A stretch of 64,000 bases of DNA from Streptomyces orinoci (lineage in GTDB: Bacteria; Actinomycetota; Actinomycetes; Streptomycetales; Streptomycetaceae): contig NZ_PHNC01000015.1 of the NCBI RefSeq assembly GCF_003121295.1, positions 37,589 to 101,588 on the forward strand, given 5' to 3'. Made by a program: the position numbers and the translations under genes. The notes under the pieces were generated by a model that was not told the DNA's origin, ran no database searches, and saw nothing but the letters and a program-made list of their open reading frames with translations. Below, one piece after another: positions 26,768 to 35,981 of the stretch. Within the stretch, counting starts at the first letter, position 1. Every line of letters begins with the position of its first letter.

Positions 26768-27409
26768 GTGCAGCCGCTTTCCCACAGCAGTAATCCATTG
26801 ATCACGGCGTTCCCAGCGGAGCTCGCAAGCGATGCCGAGGCAGTCCTGGCGGTGATCCCTGACTCTCGGCTTCAGCCGCATGCCTCGTTCTCAGTTGTTG
26901 TAGAAGGCCAGCAGGTCTTGGTCCCCGGACGCCTCTGCAACGACGAACCGCCAACTGACGTGGTGGCGTCGCTTTCGTCGCGCCAACGGCAGCTGCTGCA
27001 CTGCCTGTACTCAAGGCACTGCGACGGGGTGGTCAGACAGCGCCATCTGGAGGAGGTCGTTGGTTCCACGGATCCCTGGGTCGTCCCCTTCGTCGTGCAG
27101 CTGGCCGGCGAGTACGTCTTGGAAATCCTGGTCGTCATCTGCGATGAGCTCCGTGATCTCGCCACGCCCGGCACCTGCGGCAACCTCGCTTACGGGCAGT
27201 TCATCGTGGACAACCCGGCCTACTTCGCGAGCATTCAACGGCGGGTCGTGAGCTACTGGAACTGCTACTACCGCGGGAGCTACGCGAGCTTTCGGGGCTA
27301 CCCTGGGTGCACTCTTCTTGACCTCCTACGGTCTGCTGCCTCCGACAGAGCAGGGCATTCCTGGCCCAGCCTCGCTCCAGCCGCCACCAGGGTGGACGGT
27401 TACTGCTAG
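26768..27409 (+). CDS. Hypothetical protein
   Basis: A 213-residue protein starting at GTG 26768, with readable content such as HCLYSRHCDGVVRQRHLEEV and GNLAYGQFIVDNPAYFASIQ. The texture is that of a real actinomycete protein, but I recognise no family, and the ribosome site is weak. The in-frame extension to 26510 looks non-coding. It is followed by about 350 bases without a clear gene. Confidence 0.55.
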   Translation: MQPLSHSSNPLITAFPAELASDAEAVLAVIPDSRLQPHASFSVVVEGQQVLVPGRLCNDEPPTDVVASLSSRQRQLLHCLYSRHCDGVVRQRHLEEVVGSTDPWVVPFVVQLAGEYVLEILVVICDELRDLATPGTCGNLAYGQFIVDNPAYFASIQRRVVSYWNCYYRGSYASFRGYPGCTLLDLLRSAASDRAGHSWPSLAPAATRVDGYC

Positions 27410-27765
27410 GCCCCGGCCGGGCAAGGCCGCCTGGCCGGTCAAGCCGGATCGGCGAGGGGCCGTCTCGACTCTCGCCGGCTCTTGCCCGGCAGCCGGCCTG
27501 GCGCCCGATCAGTGCCTGGGCCTTGGGCGAACGGCTCCGCAAGCCCGGCATCCGACTCCCGGCGACCCGCTCAACTGCCCCATTCCAGCTCGCTACCGGG
27601 TTGTCCGCCGCGATCCTCGCCCGCGCCTCGGCATCCGTATCAACGTTGCCGGCCGTCAAGTGGCAGCCAGCCGCCGCGGGAGACCAGGCGCCTATGCACC
27701 AAAGATCAGCCGCCGCTCAGCTCCGCTCACCAACGCCATCGCTCACGACACAGAACAGGGCACCG
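27410..27765. other. Intergenic region, nothing recognised
   Basis: About 355 bases with open frames on both strands but no start, ribosome site or motif that I would call a gene. Confidence 0.5.
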
Positions 27766-28296
27766 ATGCCTGCCCCGAACCTCTCAACCAACTGGCTCAC
27801 CACCTGGCAACGAGAGATCAACGCCATGCTTGAGCAGACCCTCGCCCGCTTCGAGACCGTCTACGGCTACCCGCCCGGTGGCAACAAGGTTGTCGTCGCC
27901 GACCAGCAAAGCCGGGCTGCGGCCGCGCGGCTGCAAGGCGCCGCCGTCCCCGCTGCCCTGGTCGCCTTCTACTCCTCGATCGCCGAATTGCAACTGCCCG
28001 ACATCGATCACGGATACTTCATCCACTCGCCTGACCTGGTGCTCGACCACCTGACCGAATATGGACGGGTTCGCCTCACCGACCACCGCACCGGCATCGT
28101 TTTCGGCAGCGACGGCGGCGGCATCCTCTTCGCTCTTGATCAGACCGAGCAGGTTCACCGATCCACTACAGCGTCATGGTCCGACGACTTCGAGCCGGCA
28201 GCCCCGTCCCTGACCCAGTTCCTCGAACAGCTCCACCGGGCCGTCGCCGACTTCACGGACGACACCAAGCCTCACCCGGCTACCGAAAACATCTGA
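27766..28296 (+). CDS. SMI1/KNR4 (SUKH) family protein
   Basis: A 176-residue protein with the SUKH pattern: VPAALVAFYSSIAELQLPD near residue 60 and IVFGSDGGGILFALD near residue 105. SUKH proteins commonly act as immunity proteins against polymorphic nuclease toxins; no toxin gene is adjacent. ATG at 27766 is taken; ATG at 27826 would shorten it by 20 residues. Location beside a decayed integrase suggests it arrived by transfer. Confidence 0.75.
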   Translation: MPAPNLSTNWLTTWQREINAMLEQTLARFETVYGYPPGGNKVVVADQQSRAAAARLQGAAVPAALVAFYSSIAELQLPDIDHGYFIHSPDLVLDHLTEYGRVRLTDHRTGIVFGSDGGGILFALDQTEQVHRSTTASWSDDFEPAAPSLTQFLEQLHRAVADFTDDTKPHPATENI

Positions 28297-28299
28297 CCG

Positions 28300-29331
28300 A
28301 CCACGCTCATGGCCGTCGTCCATGAGGCATTGCGGGAGTTGCCGTACCCGGCTCCACCGTTGAAGCGTCCAGCCGTCCAGGCATTCGATGTCGTCGGGTG
28401 AGGCGAGGGGCTTGGCCAGCGGTCGGGTGTTCTCCTCGAAAATCTCCTCAGCGCGGCGGTAGGAGAGCCGGGCCCGGCCGGTCTCCGGGCACACGTCGGG
28501 CGTCGGTGTTCCGGCCGGGGCCTTGCGGTCGGTGAGGAACAGCGGGCTGTGGGTGCGGCGGGTGATGAGGCGAGGCAGCAGCTGGGGCGGTGCCGGACTG
28601 CCAGTGAATCCACTCGGTCGCGCGGCCCTTGGCGGTGACCCTCCCGCGCTTTTCCTGCGGGTAGAGGTCTTCCCTCATTGAGCACAGCAACTCGTCGGCC
28701 CGGGCGACGGACTTGTAGAGCATCTTCCACTGCGTCTTCTCCCGCAGTGCGACGTCGAGGCGCCAGAGAGCGGTGGTCTGGTTTTCCACGAGAGCCTTGG
28801 TACGGTCGGGCGGTGCCGGCCGCCGCTCGATGCCGACCGTGGGATCGTGCTCGATCCAGCCCTGGCGCTGCCACCAGCCGATCGCCTTGCGGGCGATGGA
28901 CAGCTCCCGGTTGACGGTGCCGGCGTCCGTCTCGTCCGCCCGCGTCGCCGCCAGCTCGGCGAGCACCTCCGGCAGCGCGGGGTCGTCGATCGCAGTGACG
29001 GGGAAGACGCGCGGCTTCGTGCCTCGGTGGGCGGTCCGGTTGGCGCCGGTGCGCCGACGAGCATTCAGCCCCAGGTCGTCAACGAGTTCCGGTAGATCCG
29101 GGCGGAGGACTTCGCGATGCCCGCGCCGGTGAGGTACCGCTCGACCGTCGTGGTGTACGACGACGGCGGGGTGGACAGGGGCACGACCCGAGTGTGCGGC
29201 AACCGAAGTGCGCCTCCGCTCCCGCCTTCGGTCGCCGGTTCGATCGTCACGCTGCCCCATCCTTCCGGCACTGCCGCAGTAAATCCGGCATTTACTGCGG
29301 CAGTTGCGAACGCGTCTCCGGGATCGAGCAT
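28300..29331 (-). pseudogene. Tyrosine-type integrase, frameshifted
   Basis: On the minus strand the N-terminal SAM-like region (TTVERYLTGAGIAKSSARIY) lies in one frame at about 29090-29180. The middle (PALPEVLAELAATRADETDA, GTVNRELSIARKAIGWWQRQ, KMLYKSVARADELLCS, with the catalytic Arg in SVARADE) is in a second frame at about 28600-29000. The end (ARLSYRRAEEIFEENTRPLA, GWTLQRWSRVRQ) is in a third frame, and no catalytic HxxR...Tyr box is intact. This is a dead integrase of a lost mobile element. No tRNA or att site was recognised nearby. Confidence 0.75.
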
Positions 29332-29568
29332 CCGCCCCGAACGCGGTTCTGCTGTGCGGACTTGAAGGGACGGTCAGTGTCCGACGCCGGGCAGGCCCGG
29401 CGCCAGCATGCTTACCTGGGTCATGCCCCCAGGTCCTCCGTCACGGGCAAGCACTCGGCGAGCAGGGCGACGACGCCGCGCGAGGTTGGGCCCGCACCCT
29501 TTAGCGGACGTACCTGCCACTACCCTGAATCCACATCCCGTGCCCGCGTCCCATGGGGGAGCACAGCC

Positions 29569-29979
29569 GTGTTCAAGACGAAGCAGGCTTTCCTGCTCCT
29601 TTCCGTCGCCGTGCTGCCGTGGCTGCTCGCCTGTCTGCTGACCCTGGGCTGGGCCTGGCTGGGCGGTGGCCGCGATGTTGTGACGCAGAATGCGCGGACC
29701 CTCTTCCTCAGCCGCCAGGCCCTCGTCCCGCTACTCCAACTCCTCGGATCCGCCGGGCTGATCGCGGTATTCGGACGCAGGTACCGGCTGCGGGCCGCTC
29801 AATGGCCGCTGGCCGGCGGCCTCTTCGCGTCGCTGGCCTTTCTCCTGGTGGCGGTGGTCAGTTCGACCTGGGGTGATGGTTTCGCCTTCGGACTGATGGC
29901 CCTCTGGTCCCTGCTGTCGGGGTACGTGGCCCTGGTCTTTGTCTTCGGTGCTTACGCCTGGCGCAGGATGTTCCATTGA
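29569..29979 (+). CDS. Small four-helix membrane protein
   Basis: A 136-residue protein with four hydrophobic segments (about 8-32, 50-68, 78-100 and 108-132), for example FLLLSVAVLPWLLACLLTLG and LLSGYVALVFVFGAYAW. GTG at 29569 follows GGGGGA. No family was recognised. It ends seven bases before a strong terminator shared with the convergent secreted-protein gene. Confidence 0.7.
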   Translation: MFKTKQAFLLLSVAVLPWLLACLLTLGWAWLGGGRDVVTQNARTLFLSRQALVPLLQLLGSAGLIAVFGRRYRLRAAQWPLAGGLFASLAFLLVAVVSSTWGDGFAFGLMALWSLLSGYVALVFVFGAYAWRRMFH

Positions 29980-29985
29980 AAAATT

Positions 29986-30027
29986 GAATTAGGCGCCTCC
30001 GGGGCCGGACCCGGAGGCGCCTAATTC
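29986..30027. terminator. Bidirectional terminator hairpin
   Basis: A perfect 18-base-pair stem (left arm 29986-30003, right arm 30010-30027, arms beginning GAATTAGGCGCC) with a six-base loop. It lies between convergent stop codons at 29979 and 30038. A-rich bases on its left side act as a U-tract for minus-strand transcripts. Confidence 0.9.
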
Positions 30028-30037
30028 ACGGTGCGAT

Positions 30038-31216
30038 CTAGCTGAACTTGCCGTAGTAGCCGGTCAGATCGGCCTCCGGGCAGGTGGCGGAGCCGATCAG
30101 GCAGAGCGCGTTGGCGTAGGAGCGGGTGTAGACATTGGTGACCCGCCCGCCGTCGTAAATGTAGATGTAGTGGTTCGGCATCAGCCGGTGGGTGCCCGAG
30201 CGGATCTCCCAGTTTCCGCTCGTGGTCAGGTGCATCTGGATGGCACCGTCAATGGCGCCCTTGACGCCGCCCAGCCCGTTGCAGAAGGGGTTGGTGGCGT
30301 GCGTGACCAGGCGCACATCCACATAGTTGGAGCCGGAACCCATCTTCTTCGCCACCATGTACTTGTCGGTGGCGGTCTTGGTGGCGACCAGCCTTCCGGT
30401 CTTCTTCACATACACATGGCTCGGGTGGACGTTCTTGTAGCCGTCCACGGAACCACGCCGCCAGTTGATGACCGCATTGAGAGACGTGCGGTAATTGGGG
30501 TTCCGCCAGTCGAAGCTGGAGTGTCCGTCACCGGCGAACTGGAACCCCCGCCCATAGTCACATCCGGCGAGCGGCGCGTCGATCCGGCTCTGCGGTATGA
30601 AGGTGTTCCAGGTGACGGTGGTGGTGCCGGCGACGCTCGCCGCGCCCGCCCGCGCAAGGGCGTTTTTGCGCATGGCGGCAATGTCGGACTCGCCCTTGCC
30701 GGGCGCCGGCACGGTGACCCGCATGCCCCAGGTGTGGGCCTTGGAGTGGTCCCCGGCCAGCTCCGGGACGATGCGGTACTGGTAGGTCGCGCCCCGGGCG
30801 ATGGCCGTGTCGCGGAAGCCGGACACGCCGGGCGCCAGGGTCGCGATGGCCCGGTCGTCGCGGACCACCGTGTACCGGGCGCCCTTGGCGTACGCCTTCC
30901 AGGAAATGTCGACGAAGGACGGGTTCGCCGCGGTGATGATCCCCTCGTCGGCCATGGAACTGTCCACGACCGCCGTCTGCCCGGACGGGGAGGTCCGGAC
31001 GCCGAACCCCTGCGTCTTCAGGGCCTTGGCCCCGGCAGTGTCCGCGCTGAGGCCGGTGATGTCACGGTAGCCGGCCGCGGCGAGGCCGAACGACGGCTTG
31101 GGACCAGGGTTGTGGTCGGAAGGCGCGGCCGAGGCGTTGGTGATGGTGCCCGCCACCAGAACGGCCGGAAGCGCGGCCAGAGTCAGCAGGCGAGGTATGG
31201 AACGGAACGTGGACAT
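30038..31216 (-). CDS. Secreted protein, DUF3238-like C-terminal domain
   Basis: A 392-residue exported protein. The signal peptide (LTLAALPAVLVAGTITNASA) ends near residue 30. Residues about 95-175 form an FN3-like sandwich (FVDISWKAYAKGARYTVVRD). The C-terminal part (about 200-392) begins TVTWNTFIPQSRIDAPLAGC, contains GFQFAGDGHSSFDWRN and ends near MPNHYIYIYDGGRV. It resembles DUF3238-type secreted domains, assigned tentatively. Conserved cysteines suggest disulfides. Function unknown. Confidence 0.7.
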   Translation of the reverse strand: MSTFRSIPRLLTLAALPAVLVAGTITNASAAPSDHNPGPKPSFGLAAAGYRDITGLSADTAGAKALKTQGFGVRTSPSGQTAVVDSSMADEGIITAANPSFVDISWKAYAKGARYTVVRDDRAIATLAPGVSGFRDTAIARGATYQYRIVPELAGDHSKAHTWGMRVTVPAPGKGESDIAAMRKNALARAGAASVAGTTTVTWNTFIPQSRIDAPLAGCDYGRGFQFAGDGHSSFDWRNPNYRTSLNAVINWRRGSVDGYKNVHPSHVYVKKTGRLVATKTATDKYMVAKKMGSGSNYVDVRLVTHATNPFCNGLGGVKGAIDGAIQMHLTTSGNWEIRSGTHRLMPNHYIYIYDGGRVTNVYTRSYANALCLIGSATCPEADLTGYYGKFS

Positions 31217-31599
31217 GCGAAAATTGACCCCCGTTTGTCTGATTGCTGCCGATACGGCTCCGCGGCATCTTGAGCCACTCGCGGAACGAGGATGACCTTA
31301 GCCGGAATCGGGCTCGAACGACATGGGTCAATGGAGCGGTTGTTCCCCCTGGCCGCAGGCCGGAGAGCCAGGACGAAGCGGCACCTCCGCACCCCGGAGA
31401 CGAGCGGCCGGGCAACTGAACCGCATGGACGGCCGAAGGCTCCGGTGCCGGCGATTTGGGCCAGGCCCACGGATGGCGGCAGAGGGGCGGTCGAGCCGCG
31501 GTGGCCCGGTATCAATGGTGCCCGGTCGCGGTGGCCGGCTGCCGGAATGCGCAAACCCGGCGTTCATGGATTAGGTTGTGCCGGGAAGGGCGTGAACGG
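31217..31599. other. Intergenic region, nothing recognised
   Basis: 383 bases upstream of the secreted-protein gene and of the cytochrome oxidase fragment. No gene or clear repeat is seen; promoter elements are likely but not identified. Confidence 0.4.
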
Positions 31600-31905
31600 G
31601 TGGTTGCTCAGACAGGGCAGGCGCCGCTGACGGCAGAGCCGCAGACGCCGGAGCCCCGCGGCATCGGCTCGGTGATCGTGGACTGGATCACCACCACCGA
31701 CCACAAGAAGATCGGCACCGTGTACATGGTGACGTCCTTCGGCTTCTTCGCCCTCGGCGGGCTGCTGGCCCTGGCGATGCGGGCCGAACTCGCCCGGCCG
31801 GGCCTGCAGATCATGTCGACCGAGCAGTTCAACCAGGCGTTCACCATGCATGGCGTGATCATGCTGCTGATGTTCGCCATCGCGCTGCTCGCCGGGTTCG
31901 CCTGC
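31600..31905 (+). pseudogene. ctaD: Cytochrome c oxidase subunit I, N-terminal fragment
   Basis: About 100 residues match the start of actinomycete Cta[21 protein letters not shown], then the first membrane helix [36 protein letters not shown] and IALLAGFA. All later helices and the heme/copper ligands are missing. GTG at 31600 follows GGAAGGG. At about 31905 the similarity stops and a different coding frame begins (next entry). Confidence 0.85.
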
Positions 31906-32116
31906 CGGCGCCGGTGTCGTCTCCTGCTACGTCGAAGACCGGCTGTCGGCGGCGTGCCGCGACTGGCAGCGGGTGCAACTGCGCTGCCTGGAACTGCGGG
32001 CCGAGTACGTCGCCCGATACCAGGCCCTGCGGCGACGCCTGCTCTGCACGACCATCGCGGCCGCACTGGCACTGGCCACCGCCCTCTGGCTCCTCGAAGC
32101 GCTCACTCTCCGCTGA
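31906..32116 (+). pseudogene. Unidentified C-terminal coding fragment joined to ctaD stump
   Basis: In a frame different from ctaD, about 70 codons read [20 protein letters not shown] and then a hydrophobic tail [20 protein letters not shown] to a TGA. No start codon belongs to it. It looks like the membrane-anchored C-terminus of another gene, fused here by a deletion. It overlaps the convergent DUF5958 gene by 14 bases. Confidence 0.45.
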
Positions 32117-32564
32117 GCCGGTACATGGACTCGCGGCCATCGCGCGAGGCGGTGGCCGTTCCCCGTTCCCCGCCGGAAGCCAGCCGGTGCCATTGATGGC
32201 CGCATCCATTGGCGCAGTACCGAGCCCGGCGCCGTGCGTCCGCAATACTCAAGACCGCGACCAGCAGCCGGAAGGCCTTGGTACGCTCATGGACGGGCTC
32301 CAACCCGGCGATCTTTCCCAGCTGATGCCCGATCCCTCCGCGCATGATCAGTACGGCCGGGGTGTGCGTCGGCCGGATCCCGGACCGGCGGATGGCCTCC
32401 GGGCCGTCATCGCTGACGGCCCGCGCCTGCACACAGAACTGGGCGAGTTCCCGCAGCGCAAGGGACTGTTCGTCATCTGCAAGACCCTCGAACCAGTCCA
32501 GGCCCTCCGAAAGCGGACGCAAACCCTGCGCCAGCTCATTCAACATCCTCGCGCGTTCTCGCAT
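32103..32564 (-). CDS. DUF5958 family protein
   Basis: A 153-residue protein with the DUF5958 pattern: [20 protein letters not shown], then [35 protein letters not shown] and a C-terminal [10 protein letters not shown] that could bind metal. ATG at 32564 is preceded by GGAGG at good spacing; further in-frame ATGs lie upstream. Function is unknown. It lies 86 bases downstream of the VWA gene, on the same strand. Confidence 0.8.
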   Translation of the reverse strand: MRERARMLNELAQGLRPLSEGLDWFEGLADDEQSLALRELAQFCVQARAVSDDGPEAIRRSGIRPTHTPAVLIMRGGIGHQLGKIAGLEPVHERTKAFRLLVAVLSIADARRRARYCANGCGHQWHRLASGGERGTATASRDGRESMYRLSGE

Positions 32565-32650
32565 CAGCCCCGCCTCCATGGTCGCCCGGACCGGCAGCCC
32601 AACTCGCCGCGTTCCCGGAGCCGGACCCGGAAAGCGAGTCACGCAAAATA

Positions 32651-33691
32651 TCAGCGCATCAGCAGCAGCCGTGTGTGCGGTACCAGTTTCCGGTTAACGC
32701 TGGTGCTCTGCACAAAGATGGTGAAGTCGTCGTTGTGGTCCGGCCGGACGCGGACTTCCGCGTCCGGCAGGCCGAGCAGGCTTCGGGCCTGAGGCCCCGT
32801 ATAGATGCGGTCCGTCTTCCTTTCCAGCACCGCTATCTGCTTCCGGGCCTGGATCTTCTCCGACTTGCTCAGCTGGTAGAACGCACCGCCGGTGCGGTAG
32901 GTGTGCCCGGATTCGATGACCCACTCGCGGATCGCCACTGCACGGGCCACCGGTATCAGCTCGTACTCCGACGGATCCACCGGGCTGAGCCCGGCCGCCC
33001 TGATGGTGTCCTTGTTGACCGCCTCCGCACCCGTGGAGAACACCGTGCGGGAACCTCGGATGCCCTGGGAGCGGCCGATCATGAACTTCTCGGTCGCCTG
33101 CTGGATGACGTGCCCGGCCTCCTCCAGCCCCTGAGTGCTTGTGGCATCCCAGACGGCGATATTGTCCTTCGGGAAACCGCATCGCATGGCCTCGCGCTTG
33201 CCCATCTGATCCGGCACAAGGACGGCCAGCGTCCAGTTGTCCTCCTGGGACTCGATCAACTTGCTGACGGCCTCGACCATTTCACGCGGATCCCCGGTAG
33301 GAGAGTCCGGGCAGCGATGACTCGCGTTCTCCTGCCCATCGGTCAGAACGAACGTCAGGAAACTGTGATCGCCGTACAGTTGGGCCGTCTGCGCCATCTC
33401 CCGTTGCGACTTCAGCGTTGCCGCCAGCAGGGCCGTCATGCCACCGGCCCGGTACAGCTGCTCCAGGGACGGCATGCGCAGCACGTCCTTGTCATAGATG
33501 ACGCACTCCGCCTGGTCGGCGAAGACGTACACCGTCACCCTGGTCTCCTGGTCCAACTCCGCCGATCGGCGGGCGAGATAAGCAATCTGCTGGTCGGCGA
33601 CTTCGACGACCTTGCGGCTCAGATGCGCCATGGATGAGCTGGCATCCAGCACCAGAGCAACGTGATTGATGTAGTTCTGCTTTCCGGGCAT
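32651..33691 (-). CDS. VWA (von Willebrand factor A) domain protein
   Basis: A 346-residue cytoplasmic VWA protein. The MIDAS metal site is intact: DASSS at residue 16, a Thr near residue 86 (GGMTALLAATLKSQ) and FVLTDGQENASH near residue 115. The C-terminal third contains GGAFYQLSKSEKIQARKQIA and RSLLGLPD and may bind a partner. It has no signal or membrane segment. ATG follows GAGGGGGA. Stand-alone VWA proteins often work with AAA+ ATPases or kinases, but none is adjacent. Confidence 0.85.
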   Translation of the reverse strand: MPGKQNYINHVALVLDASSSMAHLSRKVVEVADQQIAYLARRSAELDQETRVTVYVFADQAECVIYDKDVLRMPSLEQLYRAGGMTALLAATLKSQREMAQTAQLYGDHSFLTFVLTDGQENASHRCPDSPTGDPREMVEAVSKLIESQEDNWTLAVLVPDQMGKREAMRCGFPKDNIAVWDATSTQGLEEAGHVIQQATEKFMIGRSQGIRGSRTVFSTGAEAVNKDTIRAAGLSPVDPSEYELIPVARAVAIREWVIESGHTYRTGGAFYQLSKSEKIQARKQIAVLERKTDRIYTGPQARSLLGLPDAEVRVRPDHNDDFTIFVQSTSVNRKLVPHTRLLLMR

Positions 33692-33943
33692 GACCGTTCC
33701 CCCTCGTTCCGGCTCGATGCTTCAACCCTCTCACCCACCACTGACAATCGGTCTTGCCTCCCGAGCCTCCGGGCCAGAGCCGGAGATCTCTGGCCGGCGT
33801 TCACCGAGTGAGGCGGACGGTAACGCCGTACTCCCCGCAGTGAGGCAAGACCCCCGGTCAGAGCCGCGTCACCTTGGCATCCAATGACGGCCAGGGGAGT
33901 CCGGGGGAGGGGATGGGCACCCCTCACCAACAACCCCCCATGC

Positions 33944-35146
33944 TCACTGTGCCGTTCGGTCTTCGACGATCAGCATGGCGACCAGGACGAGGACCAGACC
34001 GAGGAACTGGGCCAAGGCATTGGCCCAGGTGCCCAGCGGAACCGTGCCCAGTACCGCCGCGGCGGCCGCGATCCGGTGGCGCCGGGGCCGGATGCCCAGA
34101 CTCGCACGGAAGGCGACGTTTCCCGCCAGGAACAGCGCCACGCCTCCGGCCAGTGCCACCGCCGGTGCCGGTGGCAGATGGTGGGCCAGCTGACCGATGG
34201 ATTTCTTCACCCCGGCGGCCAGGATCGCCACGCCCAGCAGCATGGGGATGAAGCTGTAGTAGTAGGCCGTCAGCCCCATCCGGAACCGGTCGGCGCCGCT
34301 GGCGCGATGCAGGGCGGCCTCGGCCGCCGCCTCGTCGCGGACGAAGTACGTCCACCACAGTGCGGCGGCCAGCGCCAGCGCCAGGGCGGCGTCGGTGAGC
34401 AGCGACCAGTCCAGTGGTGTGGCCGACGCACCGGCGCCGATGGCGACCACCGACTCGCCGAAGGCGATGAGCAGCAGCAGGCCGTGACGTTCCACGAAGT
34501 GCGCCGGTTCCAGAGCACCGAGGTTCTCGCTGACGCGGGCCCGGCCTCCCGTGTAGTCGCCGGTGATGCGGTGGGAGATCAGCGGAGTGACGTTCTGCAG
34601 TACGACCGCTGCCAGCCACAGCCCGTCGGCGGCCGGGCCCCCTCCCGCCCACCCGGCGACGGTGACACAGCCGGCCGCCGCCGTATTGGTCAACGCGAAG
34701 CTCAGTACGTACTGCCGGTGGATCAGCGCGTACAGCACGCTGTGCACCACGTTGACGGACAAGAACCCCAGCCCGAACGCCACACCGTCCGGACCGAAGA
34801 CATTCGGCACGGCCAGGGCGCAGGTGAGGAAGCCGCACATGGCGGCAACCAGCAGCACCCGCCGAGCCGTTGTCTCCGGCGGCACCTGGTTGGTCAGGTA
34901 GGCGTAGCCGCCGTACATCCAGAACAGCACCGCGAAGATCAGCAGGACTCGTCCGGCCCGGGCCCACGACAGGTCGTCAACGAGCAGCACGGTCAGCTGG
35001 GTGATGGTGAAGACGAAGACCAGGTCGAAGAAGCACTCCAGGGTGGACACCCGGCGGGCCGCCACCATCCCCGTACCCCACGCCGGATCACCGGCGGTGG
35101 GTGTGGCGGCCGGCCGCTCCTCCGGAACGTATGACTGCTCGGACAC
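33944..35146 (-). CDS. ltrA: Low temperature requirement protein A (LtrA) family membrane protein
   Basis: A 400-residue polytopic membrane protein. The conserved LECFFDLVFVFTITQLT opens the membrane region near residue 36. About twelve hydrophobic helices follow, and the family segment HFVERHGLLLLIAFGES lies near residue 220. LtrA was named from a Listeria cold-growth mutant; its biochemical role is unknown. It ends in LVLVAMLIVEDRTAQ. It lies nine bases downstream of an NTF2-like gene and is probably co-transcribed with it. Confidence 0.9.
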   Translation of the reverse strand: MSEQSYVPEERPAATPTAGDPAWGTGMVAARRVSTLECFFDLVFVFTITQLTVLLVDDLSWARAGRVLLIFAVLFWMYGGYAYLTNQVPPETTARRVLLVAAMCGFLTCALAVPNVFGPDGVAFGLGFLSVNVVHSVLYALIHRQYVLSFALTNTAAAGCVTVAGWAGGGPAADGLWLAAVVLQNVTPLISHRITGDYTGGRARVSENLGALEPAHFVERHGLLLLIAFGESVVAIGAGASATPLDWSLLTDAALALALAAALWWTYFVRDEAAAEAALHRASGADRFRMGLTAYYYSFIPMLLGVAILAAGVKKSIGQLAHHLPPAPAVALAGGVALFLAGNVAFRASLGIRPRRHRIAAAAAVLGTVPLGTWANALAQFLGLVLVLVAMLIVEDRTAQ

Positions 35147-35155
35147 GTGGGCCCG

Positions 35156-35614
35156 TCAGTCCAGGGTGTGGCTGCGCACGGCCTCGTCGCCGCGGCTGTG
35201 CAGCGCGGTGAAGGTGAGGCCGGAGGCCTGCCAGCCGTCGGCGGTCCGCCGGAACGGGATCTCGTAGGTGCCCCACACTTCCCACATCCCGCCGCCCAGG
35301 TCGGCGCTGAGGACGTTGTAGGCGTAGCCCTTCACATGGACGTCGGCCCGGTCGCCTTCGATGCGTACCCGGTAGTGGCTGACGAGGTGAAAGCTCTGCT
35401 TCTTGGCATGCAGCCCCACCCGCCAGCCGTCAACCAGCTGCACATTGGTGATCTGCGCCGGCTCACCCCCGGCCAGGCTGGTGAAGTCAACCCGCACCTC
35501 AGGGGTGAACAGCCGCTCAACGGCGTCCCAGTCCTTGGCATCGACCGTGTCGAAGATGGCGTCAACGGCCTCGATGACGGCGATTCGGTCGGCCGGTATG
35601 GACAGCTCACTCAT
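35156..35614 (-). CDS. NTF2-like (SnoaL-type) protein
   Basis: A 152-residue cone-fold protein of the NTF2/SnoaL superfamily: AVIEAVDAIFDTVDAKDWDA at the start, LFTPEVRVDFTSLAGGEP, SFHLVSHYRVRIEGDRADV and a final strand ending SGLTFTAL. Members act as isomerases, cyclases or binding proteins. ATG at 35614 follows TAGGAG. It precedes ltrA by nine bases. Confidence 0.85.
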   Translation of the reverse strand: MSELSIPADRIAVIEAVDAIFDTVDAKDWDAVERLFTPEVRVDFTSLAGGEPAQITNVQLVDGWRVGLHAKKQSFHLVSHYRVRIEGDRADVHVKGYAYNVLSADLGGGMWEVWGTYEIPFRRTADGWQASGLTFTALHSRGDEAVRSHTLD

Positions 35615-35981
35615 GCGAACTCCTATGTCAGGCGGGTGACTTCCGCCCCTCTTCATACCTCATGCTTGGTCACTCATGACACGGATTCGATCAAGGTATG
35701 TGCGCAGGGCGTCAGTTGCGGTCATGACGCCCTCGCTTCTACGCAGACGGTTCCGGGATCCAGGACCAGTACGTTCATCGACAGCCGACGGCTGCAGGCG
35801 GACAGGGCAGCCCCTCGCGTGGAGTGCGCCGGATATGGCCCGCTCCCGGAATGGGCGGGAGGCGGTGGGCGGCCAGTGTGGCGTCTTCCCGGCCTTGGCC
35901 GCGAGGGGGCGGGCCGGGGTGCGTGAACGCGTGCGAGCGGGTGTGCGTGGCGCGGAGGCCGTGGGGCCTGGTGGCTGCCGT
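35615..35981. other. Intergenic region, nothing recognised
   Basis: 367 bases between the NTF2-like gene start and the ABC gene stop, both on the minus strand. No gene is supported; part is GT-rich on the plus strand. Confidence 0.4.
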
